20,322 bases of DNA, taken from the IMG/VR virus record IMGVR_UViG_3300033150_000799, positions 1 through 20,322 of that record; one strand, written 5' to 3'. This DNA comes from a virus. The notes under the pieces are model-generated. The model had not been told where the DNA came from. It did not search any database and worked only from the letters and a program-made list of their open reading frames with translations. Positions 1 through 5,512 of the stretch are shown piece after piece. The position numbers and the translations under genes are program-made. The stretch's first letter is position 1. Every line of letters begins with the position of its first letter.

Positions 1-456
1 GACAAGTGGGCCGTCCGCGGGAGCCGGGCCGGTCTCTTCGCCCCGCGAGGCCAGACCCCCGAGCCGCCCCTCGTCATCGTCGAGGGCCCGACCGACACCG
101 CGGCCGTCGCCGACCTCGGCCTCACCGTCATCGGTCGCCCGTCCTGCAACGGCGGCGTCGATCACCTGGTCGAGGTCTGCTACCGCGTGCCCCGGAAATG
201 GAAGAGCGACTGGTACGAGATCGTCATCCTCGCCGACCGCGACACTGCCAAGACGGGCCCCGACGGCCAGCCGTTTCACCCCGGCCTCGACGGCGCCCGC
301 CGCCTCGCCGAGGAACTCGCCGCCATCGGCCGCCCGGCCCGGCTCTTGCAGCCACCCCGCGGCACGAAAGACGCCCGCGACTGGATCACCCGTAACGGCC
401 TCACCCGTGACGCCCTGCTCGCCAACATCGCCCAAGCCGACTATTGGAGACCCTGA
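1..456 (+). CDS. TOPRIM-domain primase/helicase, C-terminal part (5' truncated)
   Basis: The reading frame is open from the first base and ends at TGA 454-456, leaving about 151 residues. It carries the two TOPRIM signatures: VIVEGPTD with the acidic Glu near residue 28 of the fragment, and LADRD with Asp near residues 79 and 81, followed by a Gly/Ala helix (GARRLAEEL). In phage primases and primase-helicases these residues bind the catalytic metals used for RNA primer synthesis. The tail contains KDARDW, a usual closing element of such domains. The N-terminal zinc finger or primase catalytic part, and any helicase part, lie outside the window, so primase, primase-helicase and other TOPRIM proteins cannot be told apart. 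The next gene begins 4 bases after the stop, which fits a replication operon. Confidence 0.8.
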   Translation, partial: DKWAVRGSRAGLFAPRGQTPEPPLVIVEGPTDTAAVADLGLTVIGRPSCNGGVDHLVEVCYRVPRKWKSDWYEIVILADRDTAKTGPDGQPFHPGLDGARRLAEELAAIGRPARLLQPPRGTKDARDWITRNGLTRDALLANIAQADYWRP

Positions 457-460
457 CCCC

Positions 461-811
461 ATGGCCACGTGGATCGCCTGGACGAAAGGCCTGCCCGAGA
501 AACCCGAGATCTTCGACCTCGCCCGTACCCTCAACATCAGCCGTTACGAGGCCGCGTGCCGGTGCATGGCCGTTTGGGGGTGGGCGGACGAACACACAGA
601 GGACGGTCGGATCGACGGGATGATCCCCGAGGACCTCGACGCCATCACAGGCATGATCGGCTTCGGCCAAGCCCTCAAAGCGGCCGGATGGCTCGCCGCC
701 GATGGCCGCGGCCTGATCTTCCCCAACTGGGACCGCTGGAATACCAAGAGCGCGAAACGCCGCCTCCGCGACGCCGAGCGGAAACGCCGGGCCAGGGCCG
801 AAGCCTCCTGA
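461..811 (+). CDS. Phage replication protein O / DnaD-like N-terminal domain protein
   Basis: A 116-residue protein. I chose ATG 461 because GGAGA sits at 446-450, although the frame is open upstream from 407. The N-terminus (MATWIAWTKGLPEKPEI) followed by a helix-rich stretch with NISRYEA, VWGWAD and GRIDG is the pattern of the winged-helix domain of phage replisome organisers (lambda O, DnaD/DnaT-like). These proteins bind origin DNA and help load the helicase. The C-terminus (residues ~95-116) is strongly basic, as expected for DNA contact. It ends directly at an array of 11-bp repeats (812-881), which makes an initiator role attractive but unproven. It is much shorter than lambda O and lacks an obvious helicase-recruiting domain, so it could also be a transcription regulator. 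Confidence 0.6.
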   Translation: MATWIAWTKGLPEKPEIFDLARTLNISRYEAACRCMAVWGWADEHTEDGRIDGMIPEDLDAITGMIGFGQALKAAGWLAADGRGLIFPNWDRWNTKSAKRRLRDAERKRRARAEAS

Positions 812-881
812 CTGTCCGCAAAATGTCCACATCGCATGCGGACAGAACGCGGACGCCTGCCGGACAAAATGCGGACCACAG
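812..881 (+). repeat. Iteron-like array of GCGGACA heptamers at 11-bp spacing
   Basis: Six copies of a heptamer close to GCGGACA fall on exact 11-base spacing in each orientation. Minus-oriented copies read TGTCCGC at 813 and TGTCCAC at 824. Plus-oriented copies are at 838 (GCGGACA), 849 (GCGGACG), 860 (CCGGACA) and 871 (GCGGACC). The outer minus copy and the first plus copy make a 9-bp inverted repeat, 812-820 with 837-845. One helical turn per copy puts the sites on one face of the DNA, as in replication-origin iterons or cooperative operators. The array starts right after the stop of the replication O/DnaD-like gene. No protein start with a good ribosome site needs this stretch: the RusA gene is best started at 950. 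Confidence 0.7.
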
Positions 882-901
882 TACAGTACAGGACAGGACT
901 G
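877..901 (+). repeat. Short tandem pentamer repeat (NACAG)
   Basis: Five consecutive 5-base units read CACAG, TACAG, TACAG, GACAG, GACTG. The tract begins within the last iteron and lies between the array and the RusA gene. It may be part of the same origin or regulatory region, or simple slippage; nothing else supports a role. Confidence 0.5.
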
Positions 902-949
902 AAAGGCTTACGAGTAAGGAAGAAGTGGACTGCGGAAAGGAGCCCTGAC

Positions 950-1321
950 TTGACCCCTGCCTATGAGATCACCCTGAGATGGCCGCCCCGCCAACTGAAC
1001 CCCAACGCCCGGCCTCACCACATGGCCCTGAACCGGGCCCGCCAGGAATACAAGGAACTTGCCTACCTGACCACCCTCAGCGCTGTAGGCCGCGACCGCC
1101 CACTCAACTGGCCGACGGTCCGCTGCCGCGCCACGTTCTACTGCCCCGACCGCCGGCGCCGCGACCGCGACAACCTCGCCGCCATGCTCAAGCCCGCCTG
1201 GGACGGCATCGCCCTCGCCATCGGCATCGACGATGGCCGTTTCATCCACGAGCCCGTGCGGAAGGAACTCGACCGCGACGATCCCCGCGTCGAGATCACC
1301 ATCTACCGGGAGGAACGGTGA
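950..1321 (+). CDS. rusA: RusA-family Holliday junction resolvase
   Basis: A 123-residue protein, usual size for RusA. RusA enzymes are dimeric, metal-dependent endonucleases that cut four-way junctions and process phage recombination and replication intermediates before packaging. The start is taken as TTG 950, which has GGAAAGGAG just upstream (934-942) and gives the typical RusA opening (TPAYEITLRWPP then LNPNARPH). An in-frame ATG at 836 would add 38 low-quality residues reading across the iterons. Catalytic acidic residues are visible as D72 and D74 in RDRDNL and D94/D95 in GIDDGRF, with a Lys at 81 between them, matching the spacing of the E. coli RusA triad. The TGA overlaps the next gene's GTG start. 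Confidence 0.85.
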   Translation: MTPAYEITLRWPPRQLNPNARPHHMALNRARQEYKELAYLTTLSAVGRDRPLNWPTVRCRATFYCPDRRRRDRDNLAAMLKPAWDGIALAIGIDDGRFIHEPVRKELDRDDPRVEITIYREER

Positions 1322-1560
1322 CCACCGCCGGATACAGCATCGAGGATATCCCGCTCGGCCCGCCTCGCCAGGGTGCCCGCCTTGAGTGGAGCGAGCGTCC
1401 CAGCCCCGGCCTCCACAAGGGCCGCTGCATTGCCTGCCGGCACCTCGTCGTCCTCGAGGGCATTGGCCACGGGTGCGAGCGGACCGCTGTCGACGCCGAC
1501 CGCGACGTTACCCGCATGATCTACTGCCGACACTACAGCCCCATGGGACGGCAACCGTGA
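1318..1560 (+). CDS. Small Cys-rich probable zinc-binding protein (possibly frameshifted at its 3' end)
   Basis: An 80-residue protein starting at GTG 1318, overlapping the RusA stop as GTGA, with GGGAGGAA upstream at 1308-1315. Residues from about 38 carry a CxxC, then a single Cys in HGCERT, then another in YCRHYS: four cysteines arranged like the small zinc-binding proteins common in phage replication regions. No enzymatic motif is visible, and function is unknown. The frame stops at 1560. The +1 frame then reads a sensible charged helix (DRGEIRRLKANWERLQKEKP) and stops at 1625-1627, giving the ATGA overlap with the next gene that is typical of this operon. One fewer C in the run 1539-1542 would join the two parts, so the native gene may be 1318-1627. 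Confidence 0.6.
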   Translation: MTTAGYSIEDIPLGPPRQGARLEWSERPSPGLHKGRCIACRHLVVLEGIGHGCERTAVDADRDVTRMIYCRHYSPMGRQP

Positions 1561-1623
1561 ACCGGACCGCGGCGAGATCCGCCGCCTCAAAGCCAATTGG
1601 GAACGCTTGCAAAAGGAGAAGCC

Positions 1624-1983
1624 ATGAACCTGGAAGAAGCCAAAGCCATCGTCCGCGACTATGGCAACTGCGACCGCGAGGGCGAGGCCCGACACACCGT
1701 CCTACTGGCCCTCGAAGAAGCCGAAGCCGAACGCGACGGCGCGTGGGCAGCCCTGCGGCACGCCGCACGCCAAGAGGATGCCCTCCGCGACGCCCTCCGC
1801 CAGATGCTCGATGATGCCGAGGCCCTTATCCTGAATGGCGAACCCATGCCCGACAACGGCAACCTCGACCGCGAAGGCTGGCACGAAATCGCCGACCGCA
1901 TCGGCAAGACCCGTGGCCGTTTCGGCCTGCAGCCCAAAGAAGCCTACATCGGCATTTGCCCGTCTGCGACAAGCCGGGCGTGA
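1624..1983 (+). CDS. Helical protein, probably with a frameshifted C-terminal zinc ribbon
   Basis: A 119-residue protein starting at ATG 1624 with AAAAGGAG upstream. Residues 1-70 are a charged, alanine-rich helix likely to form a coiled coil (LEEAEAERDGAW, LRDALRQMLDDAEAL). The end reads GYIGIC-like (YIGICP) and then a meaningless SATSRA. In the -1 frame the sequence continues as PVCDKPG... and WCEHCSARFTVPVA, ending with TAA 2067-2069. Joined, this is a complete CPVC...CEHC zinc ribbon of about 40 residues. One extra C in the run 1959-1961 would restore it, so the native gene is probably 1624-2069. Whether the shift is a sequencing error, a mutation or programmed cannot be decided here. Function is unknown; nucleic-acid binding is a reasonable guess. 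Confidence 0.6.
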   Translation: MNLEEAKAIVRDYGNCDREGEARHTVLLALEEAEAERDGAWAALRHAARQEDALRDALRQMLDDAEALILNGEPMPDNGNLDREGWHEIADRIGKTRGRFGLQPKEAYIGICPSATSRA

Positions 1984-2141
1984 CCGAAGCCACCGAAAGC
2001 CGCAACGGCATTCACCGGACCTTCTGGTGCGAGCATTGCTCTGCCCGCTTCACGGTGCCCGTGGCCTAAAGTGCCATGGGCCGCAAAGAATCCTTGGCAG
2101 ATGGTCGATAGTACCCCACAGAAGGCCGGGAGAGTCACAGA

Positions 2142-2324
2142 ATGAAGGCGTGTGCCGCGAAAGGTCGCCCACCCGACGCATACCGCCACCCGCAAGGATC
2201 GGTCGCCAGAGAGCCGCACAGGGGCCTTAAAGGTACTACCAATGGCCCCCGCCAGCGCGAGCGGAAAGGGAACACCCGCGCGGTTACACAGACTTGCTTG
2301 CAGCCGAAAAAGGGGCCGAAATGA
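2142..2324 (+). CDS. Weak small ORF, basic 60-residue product
   Basis: ATG 2142 is preceded by GGGAGAG and the TGA (2322-2324) overlaps the next gene's ATG (2321) as ATGA, the usual junction in this operon. The product is short, strongly basic and low in hydrophobic residues, begins MKACAAKGRPP, and resembles nothing I recognise. Codon third positions do not show the strong G/C preference of neighbouring genes, which argues against coding. The surrounding 2070-2320 spacer holds nothing else I can support: no tRNA arm, terminator or promoter is convincing. Confidence 0.25.
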   Translation: MKACAAKGRPPDAYRHPQGSVAREPHRGLKGTTNGPRQRERKGNTRAVTQTCLQPKKGPK

Positions 2325-3001
2325 CAGGCCGACCTCAATCCCAGCCTGCGAAAGGGGCTAATACCATCGCCCGCCAGGGCCCGGAGTCCGGCTTCAGCGT
2401 GGAATGGCGTCCCATCGGCGACATCATCCCCTATGAGAACAACCCCCGGCTCAATGACGGCGCCGCCGAGGCCGTCGCCGCGAGCATACGCCAATTCGGC
2501 TGGCGACAGCCTATCGTCGTGGACGGCGACGGCGTGATCATCGCCGGACACACCCGCCTCAAGGCCGCCCAACACCTCGGCCTCGCCACGGTCCCCGTCC
2601 ACGAGGCCGACTTGACACCGGCCCAGGCCAAAGCCTACCGGCTCGCCGACAATCGGACCGGCGACCTTGCCGACTGGATACCCCAGGCCCTCGAAGCCGA
2701 GATGATCGCCCTCATCGCCACCAGCGAAGGCCTCGACCTCGAGGCCCTCGCCCTGCCGATCACCGACGGTCCCGAGCCCGAGCCGGAGGATACCGGCGAC
2801 GGCCAAGGCGGTGGCCGGCCCACCGACGATTCAGGTGCCGGAACCGAAGTGCTCCGCGTCACGTTCTCCGCGACCGGCTGGGATACCATCACCCGAGCCC
2901 TCAAGAAGGCTGTCGAGGCCGGACCGTTCCCCGAGACCGGCAACACGAACCGCCAAGGCAACGCCCTTGCCCGGATCTGCGAGACATACTATGCGGATTG
3001 A
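2321..3001 (+). CDS. ParB/Srx-fold protein, copy 1
   Basis: A 226-residue protein. Residues 27-115 are the ParB N-terminal (ParB/sulfiredoxin) fold: the opening IIPYENNPR near 35-43, the helix AAEAVAASIRQFGWRQPIV, the GHTR box at 76-79, and the YRLADNRTGDLADW end. In phages this fold is found in nucleases, CTP/ATP-dependent DNA-binding proteins and partners of DNA-modifying enzymes. After an acidic Gly/Pro-rich linker (about 145-170), a second small C-terminal domain (LRVTFSATGWDTI..., residues ~173-226) follows. Both domains recur in the next gene, so the two are tandem paralogues. Its last 11 bases overlap that gene. With Mom immediately downstream, a role in guiding or supporting DNA hypermodification is inferred, not shown. 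Confidence 0.85.
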   Translation: MTGRPQSQPAKGANTIARQGPESGFSVEWRPIGDIIPYENNPRLNDGAAEAVAASIRQFGWRQPIVVDGDGVIIAGHTRLKAAQHLGLATVPVHEADLTPAQAKAYRLADNRTGDLADWIPQALEAEMIALIATSEGLDLEALALPITDGPEPEPEDTGDGQGGGRPTDDSGAGTEVLRVTFSATGWDTITRALKKAVEAGPFPETGNTNRQGNALARICETYYAD

Positions 3002-3602
3002 ATACCGCGACCCCCGCGAGATCAGGCCGTACCACCACAATCCGCGGACCCAAGACCAGGCCGTGGAGGCTGTGGCAGCGTCCATCGCCAAGTACGGCTT
3101 CCGCCAGCCCATCGTCACCGACGCCGAGGGCGTTATCATCGTCGGCCACGCCCGCCACGCCGCCGCCCTGCGCCTCGACCTGGATACTGTACCCGTCCAC
3201 GTCGCCGCCGACCTCACCCGCAGCCAGGTACGCGCCTACCGCCTCGCCGACAACGCCACCCGCGACCTCGCCGAGTGGGACAACGAGGCCCTCATCGCCG
3301 AAATCCTCGCCCTCGACCCCGACGGCGAGGCCATCCCCGGATTCACCTCCGAGGACATCGACGCCTTGCTCGCCGCTGGCGAGGAACCGGACTATGACGA
3401 GTGGGACGTCGCCCTCGACGGCCTCTCGGACGGCGAACCCCAGGCCCGCCGGGCAACCTTCACCCTGACACCGGCTCAGCGGGCCCTTGTCCAGGCCACC
3501 GCCGAACGTGCCCAGCCGCACGTGCCCAAGGGCCATGGCGAACCCAACGCCGACGCCGCGGCCCTTGTGCACATCGCCCGCTGCTACCTGGGGGAGGCAT
3601 GA
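2991..3602 (+). CDS. ParB/Srx-fold protein, copy 2 (tandem paralogue)
   Basis: A 203-residue protein starting at ATG 2991 inside the end of copy 1. The ParB fold begins at once (IEYRDPREIRPYHHNPR), with the AVEAVAASIAKYGFRQPIV helix, the GHAR box at 52-55 and YRLADNATRDLAEW. The C-terminal domain (RATFTLTPAQRALVQ...ALVHIARCYLGEA) matches the C-terminal domain of copy 1 in layout (RVTF, then a closing LARICETYY/LVHIARCYL helix). Compared with copy 1 it lacks the N-terminal 25-residue extension and has a different acidic linker. Two diverged copies side by side suggest a heterodimer or separate specificities, which is inference. The TGA overlaps the Mom start as ATGA. Confidence 0.85.
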   Translation: MRIEYRDPREIRPYHHNPRTQDQAVEAVAASIAKYGFRQPIVTDAEGVIIVGHARHAAALRLDLDTVPVHVAADLTRSQVRAYRLADNATRDLAEWDNEALIAEILALDPDGEAIPGFTSEDIDALLAAGEEPDYDEWDVALDGLSDGEPQARRATFTLTPAQRALVQATAERAQPHVPKGHGEPNADAAALVHIARCYLGEA

Positions 3603-4411
3603 GCGCCAAAGACATCATCCTCAAGCCCATCAGCCGGGCCGCCGCCGACGCCGTCATCAAGCGCTACCACTACAGCGGCAAGGTGGTGAACAACACGCAG
3701 GTCAACATCGGCGTCTACTACCGCCGCCGCCTCGAGGGAGCCATCCAACTCGGCCCGCCCCTCGACCGGCGGAAACTGCTCGGGCTGGTAGAGGATACCC
3801 CGTGGGAAGGGGTGGCCGAACTCAACCGCATGGCGTTCAGCGAGCGGCTGCCGAAGAACAGCGAAAGCCGGGCCCTCGCCATCACGATGCGGCTGTTACG
3901 CCGCCACAAGCCCGCTCTGCAATGGGTGGTCTCCTACGCCGACGCGACGCAGAGCGGCGACGGGACGATCTACCGGGCCGCAGGCGCCCTGCTCACCATG
4001 ATCAAGCCCTCCACGGCCCTCGCCCGCCTGCCCAACGGCGACGTGATCCACGAGATGACCCTCGAGAGCAACCCCACAAGGCCCCGGCCGGAACTCGGCG
4101 GTCGGACGTTCTACGACGTGACGGGTGGCAAGTACGACTGGAACGCCTACGTCAAGGCGGCCGGGGCGACAATCCTCCCCGGCTTCCAGTTGCGTTACAT
4201 TTTCCCCCTCGACCCGACAGTCCGCGACCGGCTCACCGTGCCGGTCCTGCCATACTCGGCCATCGACGAAGCCGGAGCCCGCATGTACCGAGGCGAGAAA
4301 CCACGCGCGGAAAGTGCTGACAGCGGCACGCCCGAAAACCAATCGGGAAGGGGCGGTGCAAGTCCGACCTCCGCGCTCCACCATTCCCAAGAGGCCGCCC
4401 ATGCCGACTGA
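3599..4411 (+). CDS. mom: Mom-family DNA modification protein
   Basis: A 270-residue protein. The order of motifs is that of phage Mu Mom, a GNAT-fold enzyme that converts adenine in phage DNA to N6-carbamoylmethyl-adenine and so protects it from restriction: KRYHYSGKVV near 21-30, a beta stretch GVYYRRRLEGAIQLGPP, ELNRMAFSERLPKNSESRALA, and WVVSYADATQSGDGTIYRAAG with W109, Y113 and D115. Mu Mom is 241 residues, comparable to the conserved part here. The last ~35 residues (after RGEKPR) are Ser/Gly/Pro/His-rich and unlike the rest, and that DNA (4305-4380) can fold as a tRNA-like cloverleaf, so the extreme C-terminus may be translated read-through of an RNA element. ATG 3599 overlaps the previous stop, with GGGGAGG just upstream. 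Confidence 0.85.
   Translation: MSAKDIILKPISRAAADAVIKRYHYSGKVVNNTQVNIGVYYRRRLEGAIQLGPPLDRRKLLGLVEDTPWEGVAELNRMAFSERLPKNSESRALAITMRLLRRHKPALQWVVSYADATQSGDGTIYRAAGALLTMIKPSTALARLPNGDVIHEMTLESNPTRPRPELGGRTFYDVTGGKYDWNAYVKAAGATILPGFQLRYIFPLDPTVRDRLTVPVLPYSAIDEAGARMYRGEKPRAESADSGTPENQSGRGGASPTSALHHSQEAAHAD
4305..4380 (+). ncRNA. tRNA-like cloverleaf ending in CCA, within the 3' end of the Mom gene
   Basis: Seventy-six bases fit the tRNA layout. The acceptor stem is 4305-4311 (GCGCGGA) with 4370-4376 (TCCGCGC), 7 of 7 pairs. The D stem is 4314-4317 with 4326-4329 (GTGC/GCAC), 4 of 4. The anticodon stem is 4331-4335 with 4343-4347 (CCCGA/TCGGG), 5 of 5, with a 7-base loop. The T arm is GGCGG-TGCAAGT-CCGAC (4352-4368), 4 of 5, with one bulged C (4369). 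A discriminator T and encoded CCA follow (CCA repeats at 4381-4383). Against a working tRNA: no T at position 33 (loop AAACCAA), no GG in the D loop, and overlap with a coding frame. It may be a tRNA mimic, a decayed tRNA, or coincidence of stems. Confidence 0.45.
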
Positions 4412-5018
4412 TGACGACTTCCTGATCGACGACATCCTCACCAACAACAACGAGAATCTCGAGACCGAATACCGCCCGAAGGCCCGAGCCCACAAGATCA
4501 GCGCCCGCCAGCGATACGAGCGGATCCTCGCGCAGCAGGCCCTCGCCGAGGTAGTGCCCGAGGCCCCTGCTGCCGGCGAGTCGATCCACGTGCTGAGCGA
4601 CGCGCGGTTCGATTTCTGGACGTGGGTCCCACAGATGGCGGACTGGCTACCCGGAGCCGTCACCCTCTACTGCTCGACCTGGACCGTCAGCCGCCAGAAC
4701 GTCGTGGAACTATTCAGCCTTTGGGACCGCGGCAAGTTTCGCGACGTGGCGTTCCTCACCGGCCTCTACTTCAAACGCCGCGAGTCAGCCGTCTACGCGA
4801 CTCTCCTCCAGGGCCTCCGCGACCGAGGCGGTCGCTATCGCTGCAGCCCGAACCACACGAAGGTGCTGCTGCTCGCCGACGATGCCGGCAACTACCTCAC
4901 GTGCGAGGGTTCGGCCAACCTCACCAGCAACCCCCGCCTCGAACAGTACGTCATTACAAACGACCGCAGCCTGTACGAGTTTCACCGCGAGTGGATGGAG
5001 GAACTACTGGCCCGATGA
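4401..5018 (+). CDS. Phospholipase D-like (HKD) domain protein
   Basis: A 205-residue protein starting at ATG 4401, with GAGG at 4391; the frame overlaps the end of the Mom gene by 11 bases. The C-terminal half shows a single PLD-superfamily motif: H152-T-K154, a hydrophobic strand, D160, and GSAN at 170-173, followed by NLTSNPR, as in PLD-like nucleases and lipases. The spacing between Lys and Asp is one longer than the classic HxKx4D. The N-terminal 40 residues are acidic then basic and look like a flexible tail. Single-HKD proteins usually act as dimers on phosphodiesters, often DNA. Placement beside ParB-fold and Mom genes suggests a DNA-processing or defence-related job, but that is inference. 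The TGA overlaps the next ATG. Confidence 0.7.
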   Translation: MPTDDDFLIDDILTNNNENLETEYRPKARAHKISARQRYERILAQQALAEVVPEAPAAGESIHVLSDARFDFWTWVPQMADWLPGAVTLYCSTWTVSRQNVVELFSLWDRGKFRDVAFLTGLYFKRRESAVYATLLQGLRDRGGRYRCSPNHTKVLLLADDAGNYLTCEGSANLTSNPRLEQYVITNDRSLYEFHREWMEELLAR

Positions 5019-5512
5019 CCGAAACCGCTACCGCACCCGACTACAACGCGAAGAAGGTCGCCCTGCTGCTGGTCTCCGGCCTCACCGAAACCCAGGCCAT
5101 CAACACCGCCCAGGAGAAACTCGGCCTCGACGCCGACCAGGCCCAAGCCACCGTCCGCGAGGCCAAGCGGCTCATCACCGTGGCCGCCGACTACAACCGC
5201 GAGGCCGAGATCGGCACCGCCATCACCCGCCTCAATGACGTCTACAGCCGGGCCCTGAAGGTCCAGGACCTCAAGACCGCCCTCGCCACACAACGTGAAC
5301 TCGACAAACTCATGGGCCTGCACGCCGACACCCGCCAAGCCGAGCCCGACGGGGCCAACGTCGACACCGGCGAGAGCGAGTCCGCCAAGACCCTCGCCGC
5401 CGCCCGCCGCTATCTCGAGCCCCTCGGCCTCACCGACCTCGACACCCCCGTCGACGAACTCGCCCGCCTCGCCGCCGCCCGGATCATCGCCCTTGAATCT
5501 GAGGCCGGATGA
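5015..5512 (+). CDS. Putative terminase small subunit
   Basis: A 165-residue, almost wholly helical protein. The call rests mainly on position: it ends overlapping the large terminase start (5509), where phage small subunits usually lie. The N-terminus (NAKKVALLLVSGLTETQAI, then LGLDADQAQATVREAKRLI) could be a helix-turn-helix DNA-recognition domain. Residues ~60-105 (AAITRLNDVYSRALKVQDLKTALATQRELDKLMGL) form a long amphipathic helix that fits the oligomerisation core. The last 40 residues are a separate short helical region. Small subunits recognise the packaging site and regulate the large-subunit ATPase. No diagnostic motif is seen, so a generic DNA-packaging accessory protein remains possible. 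Confidence 0.6.
   Translation: MTETATAPDYNAKKVALLLVSGLTETQAINTAQEKLGLDADQAQATVREAKRLITVAADYNREAEIGTAITRLNDVYSRALKVQDLKTALATQRELDKLMGLHADTRQAEPDGANVDTGESESAKTLAAARRYLEPLGLTDLDTPVDELARLAAARIIALESEAG

Noticed and set aside
836-949. Upstream ATG extension of the RusA gene
   Set aside because: It reads through the iterons and gives residues unlike RusA; TTG 950 has the proper ribosome site and the family's N-terminus.
1557-1814. GTG 1557 overlapping the stop of the Cys-rich gene
   Set aside because: The resulting frame is a shadow of the 1624 gene, rich in Arg/Pro/His, with no sensible protein.
3487-4320. Long plus-strand ORF in another frame over ParB copy 2 and Mom
   Set aside because: Arg/Pro/His-rich sequence without motifs; it overlaps two confident genes.
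4274-4383. Longer tRNA-like reading with acceptor GGAGCCC at 4274-4280
   Set aside because: It needs 110 bases and leaves poor inner arms. The 76-base fold from 4305 has almost all pairs and normal spacing.
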